64,000 bases of DNA. Origin: Daejeonella sp. Its GTDB lineage: Bacteria > Bacteroidota > Bacteroidia > Sphingobacteriales > Sphingobacteriaceae. The DNA is taken from assembly GCF_017495225.1 (NCBI RefSeq), contig NZ_JAFEIG010000005.1, forward strand, positions 1-64,000. Reading direction: 5' to 3'. The position numbers were made by a program, and so were the translations under genes. Positions 36,112-45,437 of this stretch are shown here, piece after piece (position 1 is the first letter of the stretch; each line of letters opens with the position of its first letter). The notes under the pieces were generated by a model that searched no databases, was not told the DNA's origin, and was given only the letters and a program-made list of their open reading frames with translations.

Positions 36112-36978
36112 TTATTTTCGTATATTCTGTAATTGCGTAAATAACTCTTCTTCTTTATCCGTCAAGTTAACGGGTATTTGAACGCTATATTCTATGTATA
36201 AATCCCCGAATAGATTATCCTTCTTATAAATAGGAAAACCTTTGCCTTTTAATTTCACTTTGGTGCCATTTTGGGTGCCAGGTTTTACATTCAACTTAAC
36301 TTTTCCATTAAGGGTTTCAATTTGAATTTCGCCTCCTAAAATAGCGGTGTATAAATCAATTTCATGGTTTTTATGAAGATCATTGCCTTTACGTTTAAAT
36401 TCAGGATCTTCATTTATTAGGAAGGTGAGAAATAAATCGCCGTTCGTTGAGCCATTTCTTCCAGCAGCTCCATGTCCCTTAATTTTAATGGTTTGTCCGT
36501 TTTCAACTCCTGCCGGAATTGTGAGTCGGATGTTTTTGCCATTTATCGTGATAGTCCGTTTTTGCGTGGTATAAACATCCCTTAAATTAAGTCTCAGTTC
36601 CGCATTTAAATCCTGCCCCTTTACATTGGCTTGTCTTCCCGATCCTCCAAACATCGAACTGAAAAAATCAGAGAAGTCGCTATCGCCGAAATTTCCATTA
36701 TAGCCTTGCTGCCTTCTAGAGCTTCTTGGTCCCGCCGACTCATATTGATTAGCATGTTTCCAATCCTTCCCAAACTGATCATATTTTTTCCTTTTTGCAG
36801 GGTCGCTCAATACCTCATTAGCCTCATTTACCTCTTGAAATTTTTTTTGAGCATTTTGATCGTTAGGATTTACATCCGGATGGTATTTCCTCGCTTGCTT
36901 GCGATATGCATTTTTAATTTCCTTGTCGCTTGCACTTTTGTCAATACCCAATATTTGATAGTAATCTACAAATGCCAT
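36112..36978 (-). CDS. CbpA-like DnaJ co-chaperone without zinc finger
   Basis: A 288-residue J-domain protein. The J domain (about 4-70) keeps HPD in YHPDVN, followed by a Gly/Ser/Arg-rich linker (about 80-115) and two beta-rich C-terminal domains (about 120-285). The CxxCxGxG zinc finger of true DnaJ is missing, so it is of the CbpA/DjlA-like class that stimulates DnaK. It is a single gene, convergent with fic. There are 147 bases between them with nothing notable. Confidence 0.88.
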   Translation of the reverse strand: MAFVDYYQILGIDKSASDKEIKNAYRKQARKYHPDVNPNDQNAQKKFQEVNEANEVLSDPAKRKKYDQFGKDWKHANQYESAGPRSSRRQQGYNGNFGDSDFSDFFSSMFGGSGRQANVKGQDLNAELRLNLRDVYTTQKRTITINGKNIRLTIPAGVENGQTIKIKGHGAAGRNGSTNGDLFLTFLINEDPEFKRKGNDLHKNHEIDLYTAILGGEIQIETLNGKVKLNVKPGTQNGTKVKLKGKGFPIYKKDNLFGDLYIEYSVQIPVNLTDKEEELFTQLQNIRK

Positions 36979-37134
36979 GAATTAAGATTTATTTGAGGTG
37001 AAATGAAAAATGCACCATAATGACCAGAATGATACTAATTTACTGAAATTTTGCCATTTTTTGATGATAATTTTTAATTATTTTATTGTGGATGCAACTC
37101 TTTTTTAAAGTTTAGCATCTTACCTTTAAAGAAT

Positions 37135-37704
37135 ATGAATTTGACTCACGCGTACACGATTGATAGTCTGCTTGAGGGATGTAAAATGGGTGATCGAAAA
37201 TCCCAGGAAAGTCTCTATAAAACACTTTCATCAAAAATGATGGGTGTTTGTATGCGCTATGCAAAGGATACGAATGAGGCGGAGGATGTTTTGCAAATGG
37301 GTTTTATAAAAGTTTTTCAGAAGGTTTCTGAATTTAGAGGAGAAGGTTCTTTTGAGGGTTGGATTAGAAGAATTATGGTGAATACTGCTATTGAATCTTA
37401 TCGTAAAAACCTTAGAAATTTAAATGTGGTGGATATTGATGAGGTGTACGATCAGCCGCAGAGTACATTTGACATGAGTGGATTAGAGATGAAAGATTTA
37501 CTTAAACTGGTGCAGCAGCTTTCAAATGGCTACCGATTAGTATTTAATATGTATGTGATTGAGGGTTTCTCACACAAGGAAATAGCTGCCGAGCTCGGGA
37601 TTAGTGAAGGGGCATCAAAGTCTCAATTATCAAGAGCGAGGTCAATATTAAAAGAAAAAATAATTAAAATGGAGGGCTTAAATTATGCATCCCATATCGG
37701 ATAA
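37135..37704 (+). CDS. ECF-type RNA polymerase sigma factor
   Basis: A 189-residue sigma-70 family protein with region 2 (YAKDTNEAEDVLQMGFIKVFQ, about 41-61) and region 4 (LSNGYRLVFNMYVIEGFSHKEIAAELGISEGASKSQLSRAR). The gene overlaps the next by 20 bases, typical of a sigma/anti-sigma pair. The promoter it serves is unknown. Confidence 0.9.
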   Translation: MNLTHAYTIDSLLEGCKMGDRKSQESLYKTLSSKMMGVCMRYAKDTNEAEDVLQMGFIKVFQKVSEFRGEGSFEGWIRRIMVNTAIESYRKNLRNLNVVDIDEVYDQPQSTFDMSGLEMKDLLKLVQQLSNGYRLVFNMYVIEGFSHKEIAAELGISEGASKSQLSRARSILKEKIIKMEGLNYASHIG

Positions 37705-38476
37705 AGAATTGGATAAATTATTTCAGCAGCGTTTTGAAGATCTTCAAGTAGAACCTTCAAATGCGGTTTGGGAAAAGATTTCCAATAGCTTGGATAAGAA
37801 AAAACCGGCAAAAAAGACTTTTTCTATCTTCTGGATGGCTGCTGCGAGTATTGTAGTGGTACTTTCTGCCGGATTATGGTTTACAAAATCAGATGAGAAA
37901 ATCATAGCTAAAGGCAGTATCGAAATTGTTCAAGAGGAAAATAAAGTGATTGAGCAAGACGCTGTAAGTGAGGGTCTTAAGGTTACTAGCGAAGAGGAAT
38001 CTGTCCCGGTTTTGATAAGTAAGTCATTGGAAAATAAAGTAGCTAATGATTTGCCAAAAGCAGAACCAACTTTAGTAAATGAAGTTGTGAAGGTAATTCC
38101 CGAAATAAAAGCTTCTGAAGAGCCATCTGGGGAAGTTATTGTTTCGAATGTTATCAAGAGGCCAATTGTCATTCAGCCTAAACAGCCAGTGAAAGTCCCG
38201 GCGAGATACTCCGGTGATCAGTCGGCACTCGATTTAAGCCAGCCTGATTTAAGTCGTGAGGTTTTAACCGCCTCAATTAGTGCCCAAGATCGAAATTCTA
38301 CAGATGGATTTAATTCAAGAAATAGGAAAGTTAAGGGAGTGGGAGGTTTAGTGAACTTCGTAATTGCGCAAGTAGATAAACGTGAAGATAAACTGATTGA
38401 ATTTACAGAAAGTGATGAGGGCACTGAAGTATCAGGAATAAATTTAGGACTATTAAAAATAAAAAGTAAGAAGTAA
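37685..38476 (+). CDS. Putative anti-sigma-like single-pass membrane protein
   Basis: A 263-residue protein. The N-terminal cytoplasmic part (about 1-42, with NAVWEKISNSLDKK) resembles the start of anti-sigma proteins in Bacteroidota, followed by one membrane helix (about 46-65) and a long low-complexity periplasmic region rich in Val, Glu and Lys. The 20-base overlap with the ECF sigma gene supports the role. The zinc-binding HxxxCxxC motif of classical anti-sigma factors is not present. Moderately sure. Confidence 0.65.
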   Translation: MHPISDKELDKLFQQRFEDLQVEPSNAVWEKISNSLDKKKPAKKTFSIFWMAAASIVVVLSAGLWFTKSDEKIIAKGSIEIVQEENKVIEQDAVSEGLKVTSEEESVPVLISKSLENKVANDLPKAEPTLVNEVVKVIPEIKASEEPSGEVIVSNVIKRPIVIQPKQPVKVPARYSGDQSALDLSQPDLSREVLTASISAQDRNSTDGFNSRNRKVKGVGGLVNFVIAQVDKREDKLIEFTESDEGTEVSGINLGLLKIKSKK

Positions 38477-38487
38477 AATCTATTGAA

Positions 38488-39300
38488 ATGAAAAGAACAT
38501 TAATTTTTGTTGCCCTTTGTATGGCATTGACAAGTGCGAATGCACAGGATAAAAAGGATACTGCACTTGTGATTAGTAGTGATACTATTGGTGACTATAA
38601 AAAAAGTGTAGTGATTAAAATTGGTAAAATAGAAATTGTTAAAAAGGATAGCTCGAAAGTTGTTGTAAAGCCAAAAGATAAGCTCAAGCTACATTTTACT
38701 GCCACCCGTTTTGATTTTGGTATAAGTACCTATCTTGATAATGGTAGTTTTACCTTAAGTCCTGCAAATGCTTTTTTAGAGCGCAATAACTCAAAAAGTA
38801 GAAATTTTGCATTTGATTTCCTGGAAATGGGCTATCGTTTTAATAAAAATTTTAAAATTTATACTGCTGCAGGACTTGATTGGACGCACATGCGCTTAAG
38901 GCAAAATATCACCATTCAAAAGTCGGCACCTACACTTAGCTATGTAACTGAGTCAGTTGATTTCAAGAAGAATCGTTTTTCAAGCCAATATCTACGTATT
39001 CCTTTGGCTTTTCAATTCCGTTCAAATCCTATTAAAAAAGGGGATAGAATTGAGTTTGTAATTGGTCCAGAAGTTGGTTTCCTATTGAATGGAAAGGTTA
39101 AGCAGGTGAGCAAAGAAAATGGTAAAGAGAAATTTAAGGATGATTATAATTTAAATCCTTTCAGATATGGAGCCGTTGCAAGATTGGGTTATGGCGGAAC
39201 AGGAATTTACGTAAAATATTATGGTACAGATGTTTTTGCTGAAGGTCAAGGTCCTACAGATTTCAAAAATTTAGCATTCGGAATTTCTTTTGGCATGTAA
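38488..39300 (+). CDS. PorT-like outer-membrane beta-barrel protein
   Basis: A 270-residue protein with a signal peptide (about 1-19, ending ANAQ). The mature part alternates short beta strands with turns and ends in an aromatic/hydrophobic strand (LAFGISFGM), as in outer-membrane beta-barrels of the PorT/OmpW-like classes. It follows the anti-sigma-like gene by 11 bases and ends at a strong terminator, so sigma, membrane protein and barrel form one operon, perhaps an envelope-stress unit. Confidence 0.7.
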   Translation: MKRTLIFVALCMALTSANAQDKKDTALVISSDTIGDYKKSVVIKIGKIEIVKKDSSKVVVKPKDKLKLHFTATRFDFGISTYLDNGSFTLSPANAFLERNNSKSRNFAFDFLEMGYRFNKNFKIYTAAGLDWTHMRLRQNITIQKSAPTLSYVTESVDFKKNRFSSQYLRIPLAFQFRSNPIKKGDRIEFVIGPEVGFLLNGKVKQVSKENGKEKFKDDYNLNPFRYGAVARLGYGGTGIYVKYYGTDVFAEGQGPTDFKNLAFGISFGM

Positions 39301-39313
39301 AAAATATCTTCAA

Positions 39314-39347
39314 AACCCCGCCTTTGCTATCATGCTTAGGCGGGGTT
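39314..39347 (+). terminator. Rho-independent terminator after the sigma operon
   Basis: AACCCCGCCT (39314-39323) pairs perfectly with AGGCGGGGTT (39338-39347), followed by TTTTTATT. Confidence 0.9.
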
Positions 39348-39353
39348 TTTTAT

Positions 39354-39361
39354 TATATTTG
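39354..39361 (+). promoter_or_regulatory. -7 box six bases before the ABC ATPase start
   Basis: TATATTTG matches TAnnTTTG and ends only five bases before the ATG at 39367. Transcription would start at or next to the initiation codon, giving a leaderless or nearly leaderless mRNA. Chance occurrence in AT-rich DNA is possible. Confidence 0.4.
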
Positions 39362-39366
39362 AATCC

Positions 39367-40359
39367 ATGTCGCAGCCTATAATTTCTCTCCAAAATATCA
39401 GTAAGCATTATTCTGAGGATTCTTCAGCGGGTGTTAATTCAATAAATCTTAGCATTCAAAAAGGTGATTTTATTGCTATTGTTGGCGAAAGTGGAAGTGG
39501 TAAGAGTACTTTGCTGAAATTAATTTACGGACTTTTAATGCCCGATTCGGGCGAGATTGAATTTAAAGGTAAGCCTCTTCATGGTCCCATTGAGAAATTA
39601 ATCCCGGGCCACGAATCGATGAAAATGCTCAATCAAAATTTCAACCTCAATATTTATGCGAGGGTATATGAAAATATTGAAAGCATGCTCTCAAATGAAG
39701 ATTTGAAGTCTAAAAAAGAGAAGGCTCAGTCGATGATGAATTTTCTCAGAATTGATCATTTAGCCAATAAAAAAATCATTGAGTTGAGTGGGGGTGAGCA
39801 GCAGCGTGTGGCATTAGCAAGAGCAATTATTACTGAGCCAGAGGTTTTATTGTTGGATGAGCCTTTCAGTCAGCTGGATGCATTACTAAAAACTCAATTC
39901 CGTGCCGATTTAAAAAGGTTAAATGAGGAGCTTGGAATTACGGTGATTCTTGTCTCACACGACCCTGTGGATGGATTAACCCTTTCAAATCAGATGATCA
40001 TTTTAAAAGATGGAATTTTGATGGAATCGGGCAAGCCAGATCAAATATATTTATCGCCAGCACATATTTATACAGGAAAACTTCTTGGCAATGCCTTTGT
40101 TTTATCCGCTGATGAAGCCCAAAAAATGGGTATCAAAGTCAAGAAGGAAAGTGTAATGATTTACCCTGAATGGGTACAGCTAAAAAGTAGCTGGAGCAGT
40201 AAAGGATATTTAATAAAGGATATTTTCTTCAAAGGTTTTTATGAAGATTTGCTTTTAGAGCGTGATGATGTTCAGATTATTGCGATGAATCCTAAGCCAG
40301 GAATTTATGCTAAAGGGCAGAAAGTGCAGGTGGTAGTTGATAAGTATTTAGAATATTAA
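39367..40359 (+). CDS. ABC transporter ATP-binding protein
   Basis: A 330-residue ATPase of the PotA/MalK-like class. Walker A GESGSGKST (about 39-47), signature LSGGEQQR, Walker B VLLLDEPFSQLD and the switch His in VSHDP are all intact. A C-terminal domain (about 235-330) resembles the TOBE-like extension of importer ATPases. No permease or binding-protein gene is adjacent, so its membrane partner lies elsewhere. It is flanked by terminators on both sides. Confidence 0.85.
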   Translation: MSQPIISLQNISKHYSEDSSAGVNSINLSIQKGDFIAIVGESGSGKSTLLKLIYGLLMPDSGEIEFKGKPLHGPIEKLIPGHESMKMLNQNFNLNIYARVYENIESMLSNEDLKSKKEKAQSMMNFLRIDHLANKKIIELSGGEQQRVALARAIITEPEVLLLDEPFSQLDALLKTQFRADLKRLNEELGITVILVSHDPVDGLTLSNQMIILKDGILMESGKPDQIYLSPAHIYTGKLLGNAFVLSADEAQKMGIKVKKESVMIYPEWVQLKSSWSSKGYLIKDIFFKGFYEDLLLERDDVQIIAMNPKPGIYAKGQKVQVVVDKYLEY

Positions 40360-40365
40360 GGCCGA

Positions 40366-40381
40366 CCTATTTGGAAATAGG
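40366..40381. terminator. Hairpin between convergent ABC ATPase and leuB genes
   Basis: CCTATTT (40366-40372), GG, AAATAGG (40375-40381), extended by GGCC on both sides with a small mismatch. There is no long T-run on either strand, so it is a weak terminator candidate. Confidence 0.45.
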
Positions 40382-40395
40382 CCAGCCCTAATTCT

Positions 40396-41454
40396 TTAAA
40401 TATTTTTGGCTAACCAATCGCCAACTTCGCTAGTTTTATAGGCTTTATTTTTCCCGGAAAGATCTTCAGTGACAATGCCTTCAGCTAATGATTTATTAAC
40501 CACTTGACGAATTAATTCGGCTTCTTCTTTTAAACCAAATGCATCTTCAAACATCATGGCAGCCGAAAGCACGGTAGCAAGTGGATTTGCAATGTCTTTG
40601 CCTGCAGCTTGAGGGTATGATCCATGTATGGGCTCAAATAAAGAGGTGTGTAGGCCTATCGATGCGGATGGCATTAATCCCATTGAACCAGAAATTACTG
40701 ATGCCTCATCCGTTAAAATATCGCCGAAAAGATTTTCAGTAATCATCACATCATAGGTATTTGGCCATTGAACGAGTCGCATGGCTACTGCATCCACAAA
40801 TTCATAGCTAACAGTTACTTCTGGATAGTCTTTTTCCATGTCCTGTACCGTTTCTCTCCACAAGCGTGAGCTTTCAAGCACATTGGCTTTATCCACACAG
40901 CATAGTTTCTTGCTTCTTGTCATGGCCATTTCAAAACCAATTTTTGCTAGGCGGGTGATTTCATCACGAGTATAAGTACAGGTATCAAAAGCCGTATTTC
41001 CATTATCTTTTCTACCTCGCTCCCCAAAATAAATGCCTCCAGTTAGCTCACGAAGAATGATGAGATCTGTTCCTTCGATACGCTCTCTTTTTAAAGGAGA
41101 ATTATCAATCAGTGAAGGGAAGGTGAAAGTAGGACGAACATTGGCAAATAAACCTAGTTTTTTACGCATTTTTAGAAGTCCTTGCTCTGGGCGGACTGGC
41201 GCTTTGGGATCGTTGTCGTATTTAGGGTGACCAATGGCTCCAAAAAGAATGGCATCTGCAGCCATACATACCTCATGGGTAGCATCTGGATAAGGCTCAC
41301 CAACAGCATCAATGGCGCAAGCACCTGTCAATGCAGATGTCCAGCTAATCTCATGATTAAATTTCTTAGCTACCGCATCACATACTTTTACGGCTTGGTC
41401 AATTACCTCCGGACCAATTCCATCTCCGGCTAAAAGGGCAATGTTTAATTTCAT
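40396..41454 (-). CDS. leuB: 3-isopropylmalate dehydrogenase
   Basis: Oxidatively decarboxylates 3-isopropylmalate to 2-ketoisocaproate in leucine synthesis; the same enzyme type also serves the citramalate route through beta-methylmalate. 352 residues: LLAGDGIGPEV at the N-terminus, GAIGHPKYD, substrate-binding RELTGGIYFGERG, and NLFGDILTDEASVISGS with the catalytic aspartates. It is the last gene of the ilv/leu series and is separated from cimA by 383 bases of repeats, so it may be transcribed separately. Confidence 0.94.
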   Translation of the reverse strand: MKLNIALLAGDGIGPEVIDQAVKVCDAVAKKFNHEISWTSALTGACAIDAVGEPYPDATHEVCMAADAILFGAIGHPKYDNDPKAPVRPEQGLLKMRKKLGLFANVRPTFTFPSLIDNSPLKRERIEGTDLIILRELTGGIYFGERGRKDNGNTAFDTCTYTRDEITRLAKIGFEMAMTRSKKLCCVDKANVLESSRLWRETVQDMEKDYPEVTVSYEFVDAVAMRLVQWPNTYDVMITENLFGDILTDEASVISGSMGLMPSASIGLHTSLFEPIHGSYPQAAGKDIANPLATVLSAAMMFEDAFGLKEEAELIRQVVNKSLAEGIVTEDLSGKNKAYKTSEVGDWLAKNI

Positions 41455-41460
41455 TATTTT

Positions 41461-41837
41461 AGTTATCAGTTGTCAGTTATCAGTTGTGGGTTATAAGTTG
41501 TCAGTTATCAGTTGTCTGTCAATCGAATTAAATTAGATGTTTATTTATTTTGTTATTTGTCTTAAGATATTTAAAAAGAGTATAATTCTTGGGCTATTAT
41601 GGATTAAAGATCTCCGTAATCACACAAATCAAAAAAATCATAGTTCAGACATTTTTATTTAGTATAAAGTAATTAGTATTTAGTATTTAGAAATGAGTTA
41701 TTTAGAAATTTTGTTAATAAATAACTATGTCCTTAATCTTTGCTCCTTATTCCTTTCTCCCTATTCCTTACTCTTTTCCATCCACCATATCAGTTGTCGT
41801 ATGTCTGTCAACTGCCAACCGATAACTGACAACTCAA
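41461..41837. repeat. Composite heptanucleotide repeats between leuB and cimA
   Basis: No gene. Modules in order: AGTTATC/AGTTGTC heptamers (41460-41520), a 40-bp segment ending TAGTTCAGAC (41611-41650) that nearly matches 201-240, AGTATTT/AGTATAA heptamers (about 41658-41690), TTGCTCC/TTATTCC heptamers (about 41738-41778), and inverted-orientation CAACTGCC/GATAACTGACAACT units ending at the cimA stop codon. The tract interrupts the leu gene series. Confidence 0.85.
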
Positions 41838-43355
41838 TTATATAATATTCAGCATTTTTTGTGTCGATTTAATCGCACATACCGTTTGATCGGAATCTAA
41901 ACCTCTTGTAATAAATTTCTTGTTTGGTGTTTCCCAAGTAATAATTGTTTCACAAAGAGCGTCAGAATTACTGCCAGGAGCAATTCTTACTGCATAATCA
42001 ATCAACTTCGGTAAACATAAATCTTTTTTGGCATAAACCTTGGTGAGGGCCTTCATAAAGGCATCAAATTGTCCATCGCCTTGTGCATTTGCTTCAAAAA
42101 GTTCGCCATCAATTCTTACAGATATTGTTGCAGAGGGTCTCAAACCCTTAGAATGGGTTAATACATAAGATTCAACAACCACCTTATCAACGGCAGTATT
42201 GCTGTTTAGTACATCTGAAATGATATAAGGTAAATCTTCTTTTGTAACCGTTTCCTTCATGTCGCCGAGCTCGATAACGCGTTGGGTGACTTTTTTCAGA
42301 TCCTCATCACTTAATTTAAGTCCCAGTTCTTGTAGATTTTTCTCAATATTAGCCTTTCCAGATGTTTTTCCGAGGGCATAGCTTCGTTTTCTACCGAATC
42401 GCTCAGGCAGAAGGTCGTTAAAATAAAGGTTATTTTTATTATCACCATCTGCGTGAATACCAGCAGTTTGCGTAAATACATTTTCACCGATAATGGGTCT
42501 ATTTGCAGGAATTCTAATCCCAGAGAAAGTTTCAACGAGCTTGCTTACTGTATAAATAGCTTCTTCATTAATATTATTTTCTAACTCAGGCATAAAATCA
42601 TTAAGTGCAGCCACTGCACTAGCAATGGAAGCATTTCCTGCCCTTTCTCCCATTCCATTAACGGTTAAGTGTAAACCATCGGCACCTGCTCTAATTGCCT
42701 CTAAAATATTGGCATTTGCTAAATCATAGTCGTTATGAGCATGGAAATCGACATGCATCTCAGGATATCTGGTTTTAATCTCCGAAATGTACTTAAAAGT
42801 TTCATTTGGTGTCAAAACACCTAAAGTATCGGGCAATAAGACCCTTTTTATCGGCTGTTTAGATAAAAAATCGAGGTATTGAAACACATAATCAGGGGAG
42901 TTACGCATCCCGTTACTCCAGTCTTCAAGGTAAATATTAGTAGAAATACCTAAATTTTGTGCCTGTTCAATTATGGTTTTAATTTCAGAAAAATGTTGCT
43001 CTGGACTTTTCTTTAGCTGATGAGTGAGGTGGTTCAAAGAACCTTTGGTCAATAAATTTTGGACCTTCACACCGGCCTTTGCCATCCACTCGATGGAAAC
43101 CCCTTGATCCACAAAAGAGAGAACCTCAATTTTCTGGGTATAGCCATGGAAATTAGCCCAGTCCATAATAGCCTTAACGGATGCAAATTCCCCTTCAGAA
43201 ACTCTTGCAGAGGCAATCTCAACACGATCCACTCTAAGTTCTTCAATAAGCAGCTGTGTGATGGTCTGCTTTTCAGATATTGAGAATGAAACTCCAGAGG
43301 TTTGTTCACCGTCGCGGAGCGTTGTATCCATTATTTCTATTTTCCTTTTTTCCAT
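41838..43355 (-). CDS. cimA: Citramalate synthase-like enzyme of the isopropylmalate synthase family
   Basis: A 505-residue member of the DRE-TIM metallolyase family: [12 protein letters not shown] at residues 10-21, metal-site HAHNDYD, and a C-terminal regulatory domain. It differs clearly from the leuA product in this block. Strings such as VDRVEIASARVS, LLTKGSLNH, YLEDWSNGMRNSPDYV, LPDTLGVL and ERFGRKRSYALGK match my memory of the Leptospira (R)-citramalate synthase, which joins pyruvate and acetyl-CoA at the start of a threonine-independent isoleucine route. Alternatives are a second isopropylmalate synthase. It lies 14 bases after leuD, and LeuCD and LeuB could process citramalate. Confidence 0.8.
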   Translation of the reverse strand: MEKRKIEIMDTTLRDGEQTSGVSFSISEKQTITQLLIEELRVDRVEIASARVSEGEFASVKAIMDWANFHGYTQKIEVLSFVDQGVSIEWMAKAGVKVQNLLTKGSLNHLTHQLKKSPEQHFSEIKTIIEQAQNLGISTNIYLEDWSNGMRNSPDYVFQYLDFLSKQPIKRVLLPDTLGVLTPNETFKYISEIKTRYPEMHVDFHAHNDYDLANANILEAIRAGADGLHLTVNGMGERAGNASIASAVAALNDFMPELENNINEEAIYTVSKLVETFSGIRIPANRPIIGENVFTQTAGIHADGDNKNNLYFNDLLPERFGRKRSYALGKTSGKANIEKNLQELGLKLSDEDLKKVTQRVIELGDMKETVTKEDLPYIISDVLNSNTAVDKVVVESYVLTHSKGLRPSATISVRIDGELFEANAQGDGQFDAFMKALTKVYAKKDLCLPKLIDYAVRIAPGSNSDALCETIITWETPNKKFITRGLDSDQTVCAIKSTQKMLNII

Positions 43356-43369
43356 TTTACTGCTATTAT

Positions 43370-43966
43370 TTATAAAGGAAGTTTGCTGGCGAATTCTTCT
43401 ATTTCAGTTTTGATATTTTGCAGATAATCGATGTCGTCGAAGCCATTTACCATATTATCTTTTTTGTAGGCGCTAATCTCAAATGTTTCTTTCTCGCCAG
43501 TAGATAAAATGCTGATGCTTTGCTCTGGAAGATTAACTTCTAATTCGGTTTTAGGATCTGCTTCAATAGCACGGAAGATTTTTTCGGCAAATTCCGGACT
43601 AACTTGCACGGGTAAAACACCAATATTGAGGCAATTGTTCTTGAAGATATCGGCAAAAAAGCTCGAAACTACACATCTGAAACCATAATCGTATACCGCC
43701 CATGCAGCATGTTCTCTTGATGATCCTGAGCCAAAATTCTTCCCACCAACAAGTATTTTGCCACTGTAAAGAGAGTTATTTAGTACAAATTCAGTCTTGG
43801 GTGTATTATCTGGATTATATCTCCAATCTCGGAAAAGGTTATCACCAAATCCCACACGCTCTGTAGCCTTTAAAAAACGTGCCGGTATAATTTGATCGGT
43901 ATCCACGTTCTCTATTGCTAGGGGAACGGCAGTGCTTTTAAGTATATTGAATTTATCGTAAGCCAT
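43370..43966 (-). CDS. leuD: 3-isopropylmalate dehydratase small subunit
   Basis: Small subunit of isopropylmalate isomerase, 198 residues. The swivelling-domain signature [19 protein letters not shown] (about 76-94) is intact and the N-terminus has [11 protein letters not shown]. It forms the enzyme with LeuC, encoded 28 bases upstream. The pair probably also isomerises citramalate to beta-methylmalate for the neighbouring CimA. Confidence 0.95.
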   Translation of the reverse strand: MAYDKFNILKSTAVPLAIENVDTDQIIPARFLKATERVGFGDNLFRDWRYNPDNTPKTEFVLNNSLYSGKILVGGKNFGSGSSREHAAWAVYDYGFRCVVSSFFADIFKNNCLNIGVLPVQVSPEFAEKIFRAIEADPKTELEVNLPEQSISILSTGEKETFEISAYKKDNMVNGFDDIDYLQNIKTEIEEFASKLPL

Positions 43967-43994
43967 TTTTATTCTTTTTGATATTCGCTTTTAA

Positions 43995-45389
43995 TTAAAT
44001 GAGTGTTCTAGGGTCAGTTACTTTTCCAGTTATTGCTGCTGCTGCGGCAACAAGCGGACTAGCAAGCATTGTTCTTGAACCTGGACCTTGACGGCCCTCA
44101 AAGTTTCTGTTAGAGGTACTTACTGCATATTTCCCTGCTGGAATTTTATCATCATTCATCGCAAGGCATGCAGAACAGCCCGGCTGACGTAAAGTAAATC
44201 CAGCTTCATTTAAAATATCTAACAATCCTTCCTCTTTAATTTGTGCTTCCACAATATGGGAACCAGGTACTAGCCAAGCAGTTACGTGATCAGCTTTTTT
44301 CTTGCCCTTTACAATGGATGTAAATGCTCTGAAATCTTCGATACGTCCATTGGTGCAGCTACCTATAAATACATAGTCCACTTTTTTGCCCATCATCGAC
44401 TCGCCTTCATTAAAGCCCATATAGTTTAATGATTTAGCATAAGATGCAACACCACCCTCTACTTCAGTTGCGTTCGGAATTGATTTTGAAATTCCCATGC
44501 CCATTCCTGGATTTGTACCATAGGTAATCATAGGCTCAATAGAATTACCATCAAAGCTATATTCCATATCAAAAACTGCATCAGGGTCAGTTTTTAAGGA
44601 TTTGTAATAGCTTAGTGCTTTTTCCCAAGCTTCACCTTTCGGACTAAACTCGCGGCCATTAACATAATTTATGGTGGTTTCGTCGGGAGCAATCATGCCG
44701 CCTCTAGCCCCCATTTCGATACTTAGGTTGCAAACTGTCATACGGCCTTCCATGGTCATATTTTCGAATACTTCACCTGCATATTCAACAAAATAACCGG
44801 TTGCCCCGGATGTGCTAAGCTGTGAAATGATGAACAAAGCCACATCTTTGGGAGTAACACCTTTACCAAGTTTCCCATTGATGTTAATTCTCATTTTCTT
44901 AGGTTTTTCTTGCATGATACATTGAGTGGCAAGAACCATCTCAACTTCAGAAGTTCCTATTCCAAATGCAATAGCGCCAAAAGCACCATGTGTGGATGTA
45001 TGTGAATCTCCACAAACAATAGTTGCCCCGGGTTGGGTAATCCCATATTCAGGACCAACAACGTGCACAATTCCGTTTTTCTGATGTCCCAATCCCCAGT
45101 AGCTAATGCCATATTCATTTGAATTAGACTCCAAAGCCTTCAATTGGTTTGCAGAAAGTGGATCTTGAACAGGTAAATGCTGATTTATTGTAGGGGTATT
45201 GTGATCAGCTGTCGCGAAAGTCCGACCTGGATACAAAACTTTAATCCCTCTGCTTTTTAGTCCGAGGAAAGCTACCGGACTAGTAACTTCATGGATTAAA
45301 TGCCTGTCAATAAATAACACATCTGGGCCACCCTCAATCTTTCGAACTACGTGAGAATCCCACACTTTGTCAAATAATGTTTTGCTCAT
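43995..45389 (-). CDS. leuC: 3-isopropylmalate dehydratase large subunit
   Basis: Large, aconitase-like subunit, 464 residues. The [4Fe-4S] ligands are visible as the Cys in FIGSCTNGR and the CxxC in [24 protein letters not shown] is the substrate-site loop. It interconverts 2- and 3-isopropylmalate with LeuD. The 48-base gap to leuA is filled by AGTACTT heptamers. Confidence 0.95.
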   Translation of the reverse strand: MSKTLFDKVWDSHVVRKIEGGPDVLFIDRHLIHEVTSPVAFLGLKSRGIKVLYPGRTFATADHNTPTINQHLPVQDPLSANQLKALESNSNEYGISYWGLGHQKNGIVHVVGPEYGITQPGATIVCGDSHTSTHGAFGAIAFGIGTSEVEMVLATQCIMQEKPKKMRININGKLGKGVTPKDVALFIISQLSTSGATGYFVEYAGEVFENMTMEGRMTVCNLSIEMGARGGMIAPDETTINYVNGREFSPKGEAWEKALSYYKSLKTDPDAVFDMEYSFDGNSIEPMITYGTNPGMGMGISKSIPNATEVEGGVASYAKSLNYMGFNEGESMMGKKVDYVFIGSCTNGRIEDFRAFTSIVKGKKKADHVTAWLVPGSHIVEAQIKEEGLLDILNEAGFTLRQPGCSACLAMNDDKIPAGKYAVSTSNRNFEGRQGPGSRTMLASPLVAAAAAITGKVTDPRTLI

Positions 45390-45396
45390 TTTTTTT

Positions 45397-45432
45397 AGTT
45401 TTTAGTACTTAGTACTTAGTATTTTTACTTAG
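45397..45432. repeat. AGTACTT heptamers between leuC and leuA
   Basis: A short tract of AGTACTT, AGTACTT, AGTATTT units with flanking T-rich sequence fills the leuC-leuA spacer, the same 7-nt family as at 116-145 and 6057-6090. Confidence 0.7.
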
Positions 45433-45437
45433 TTATT

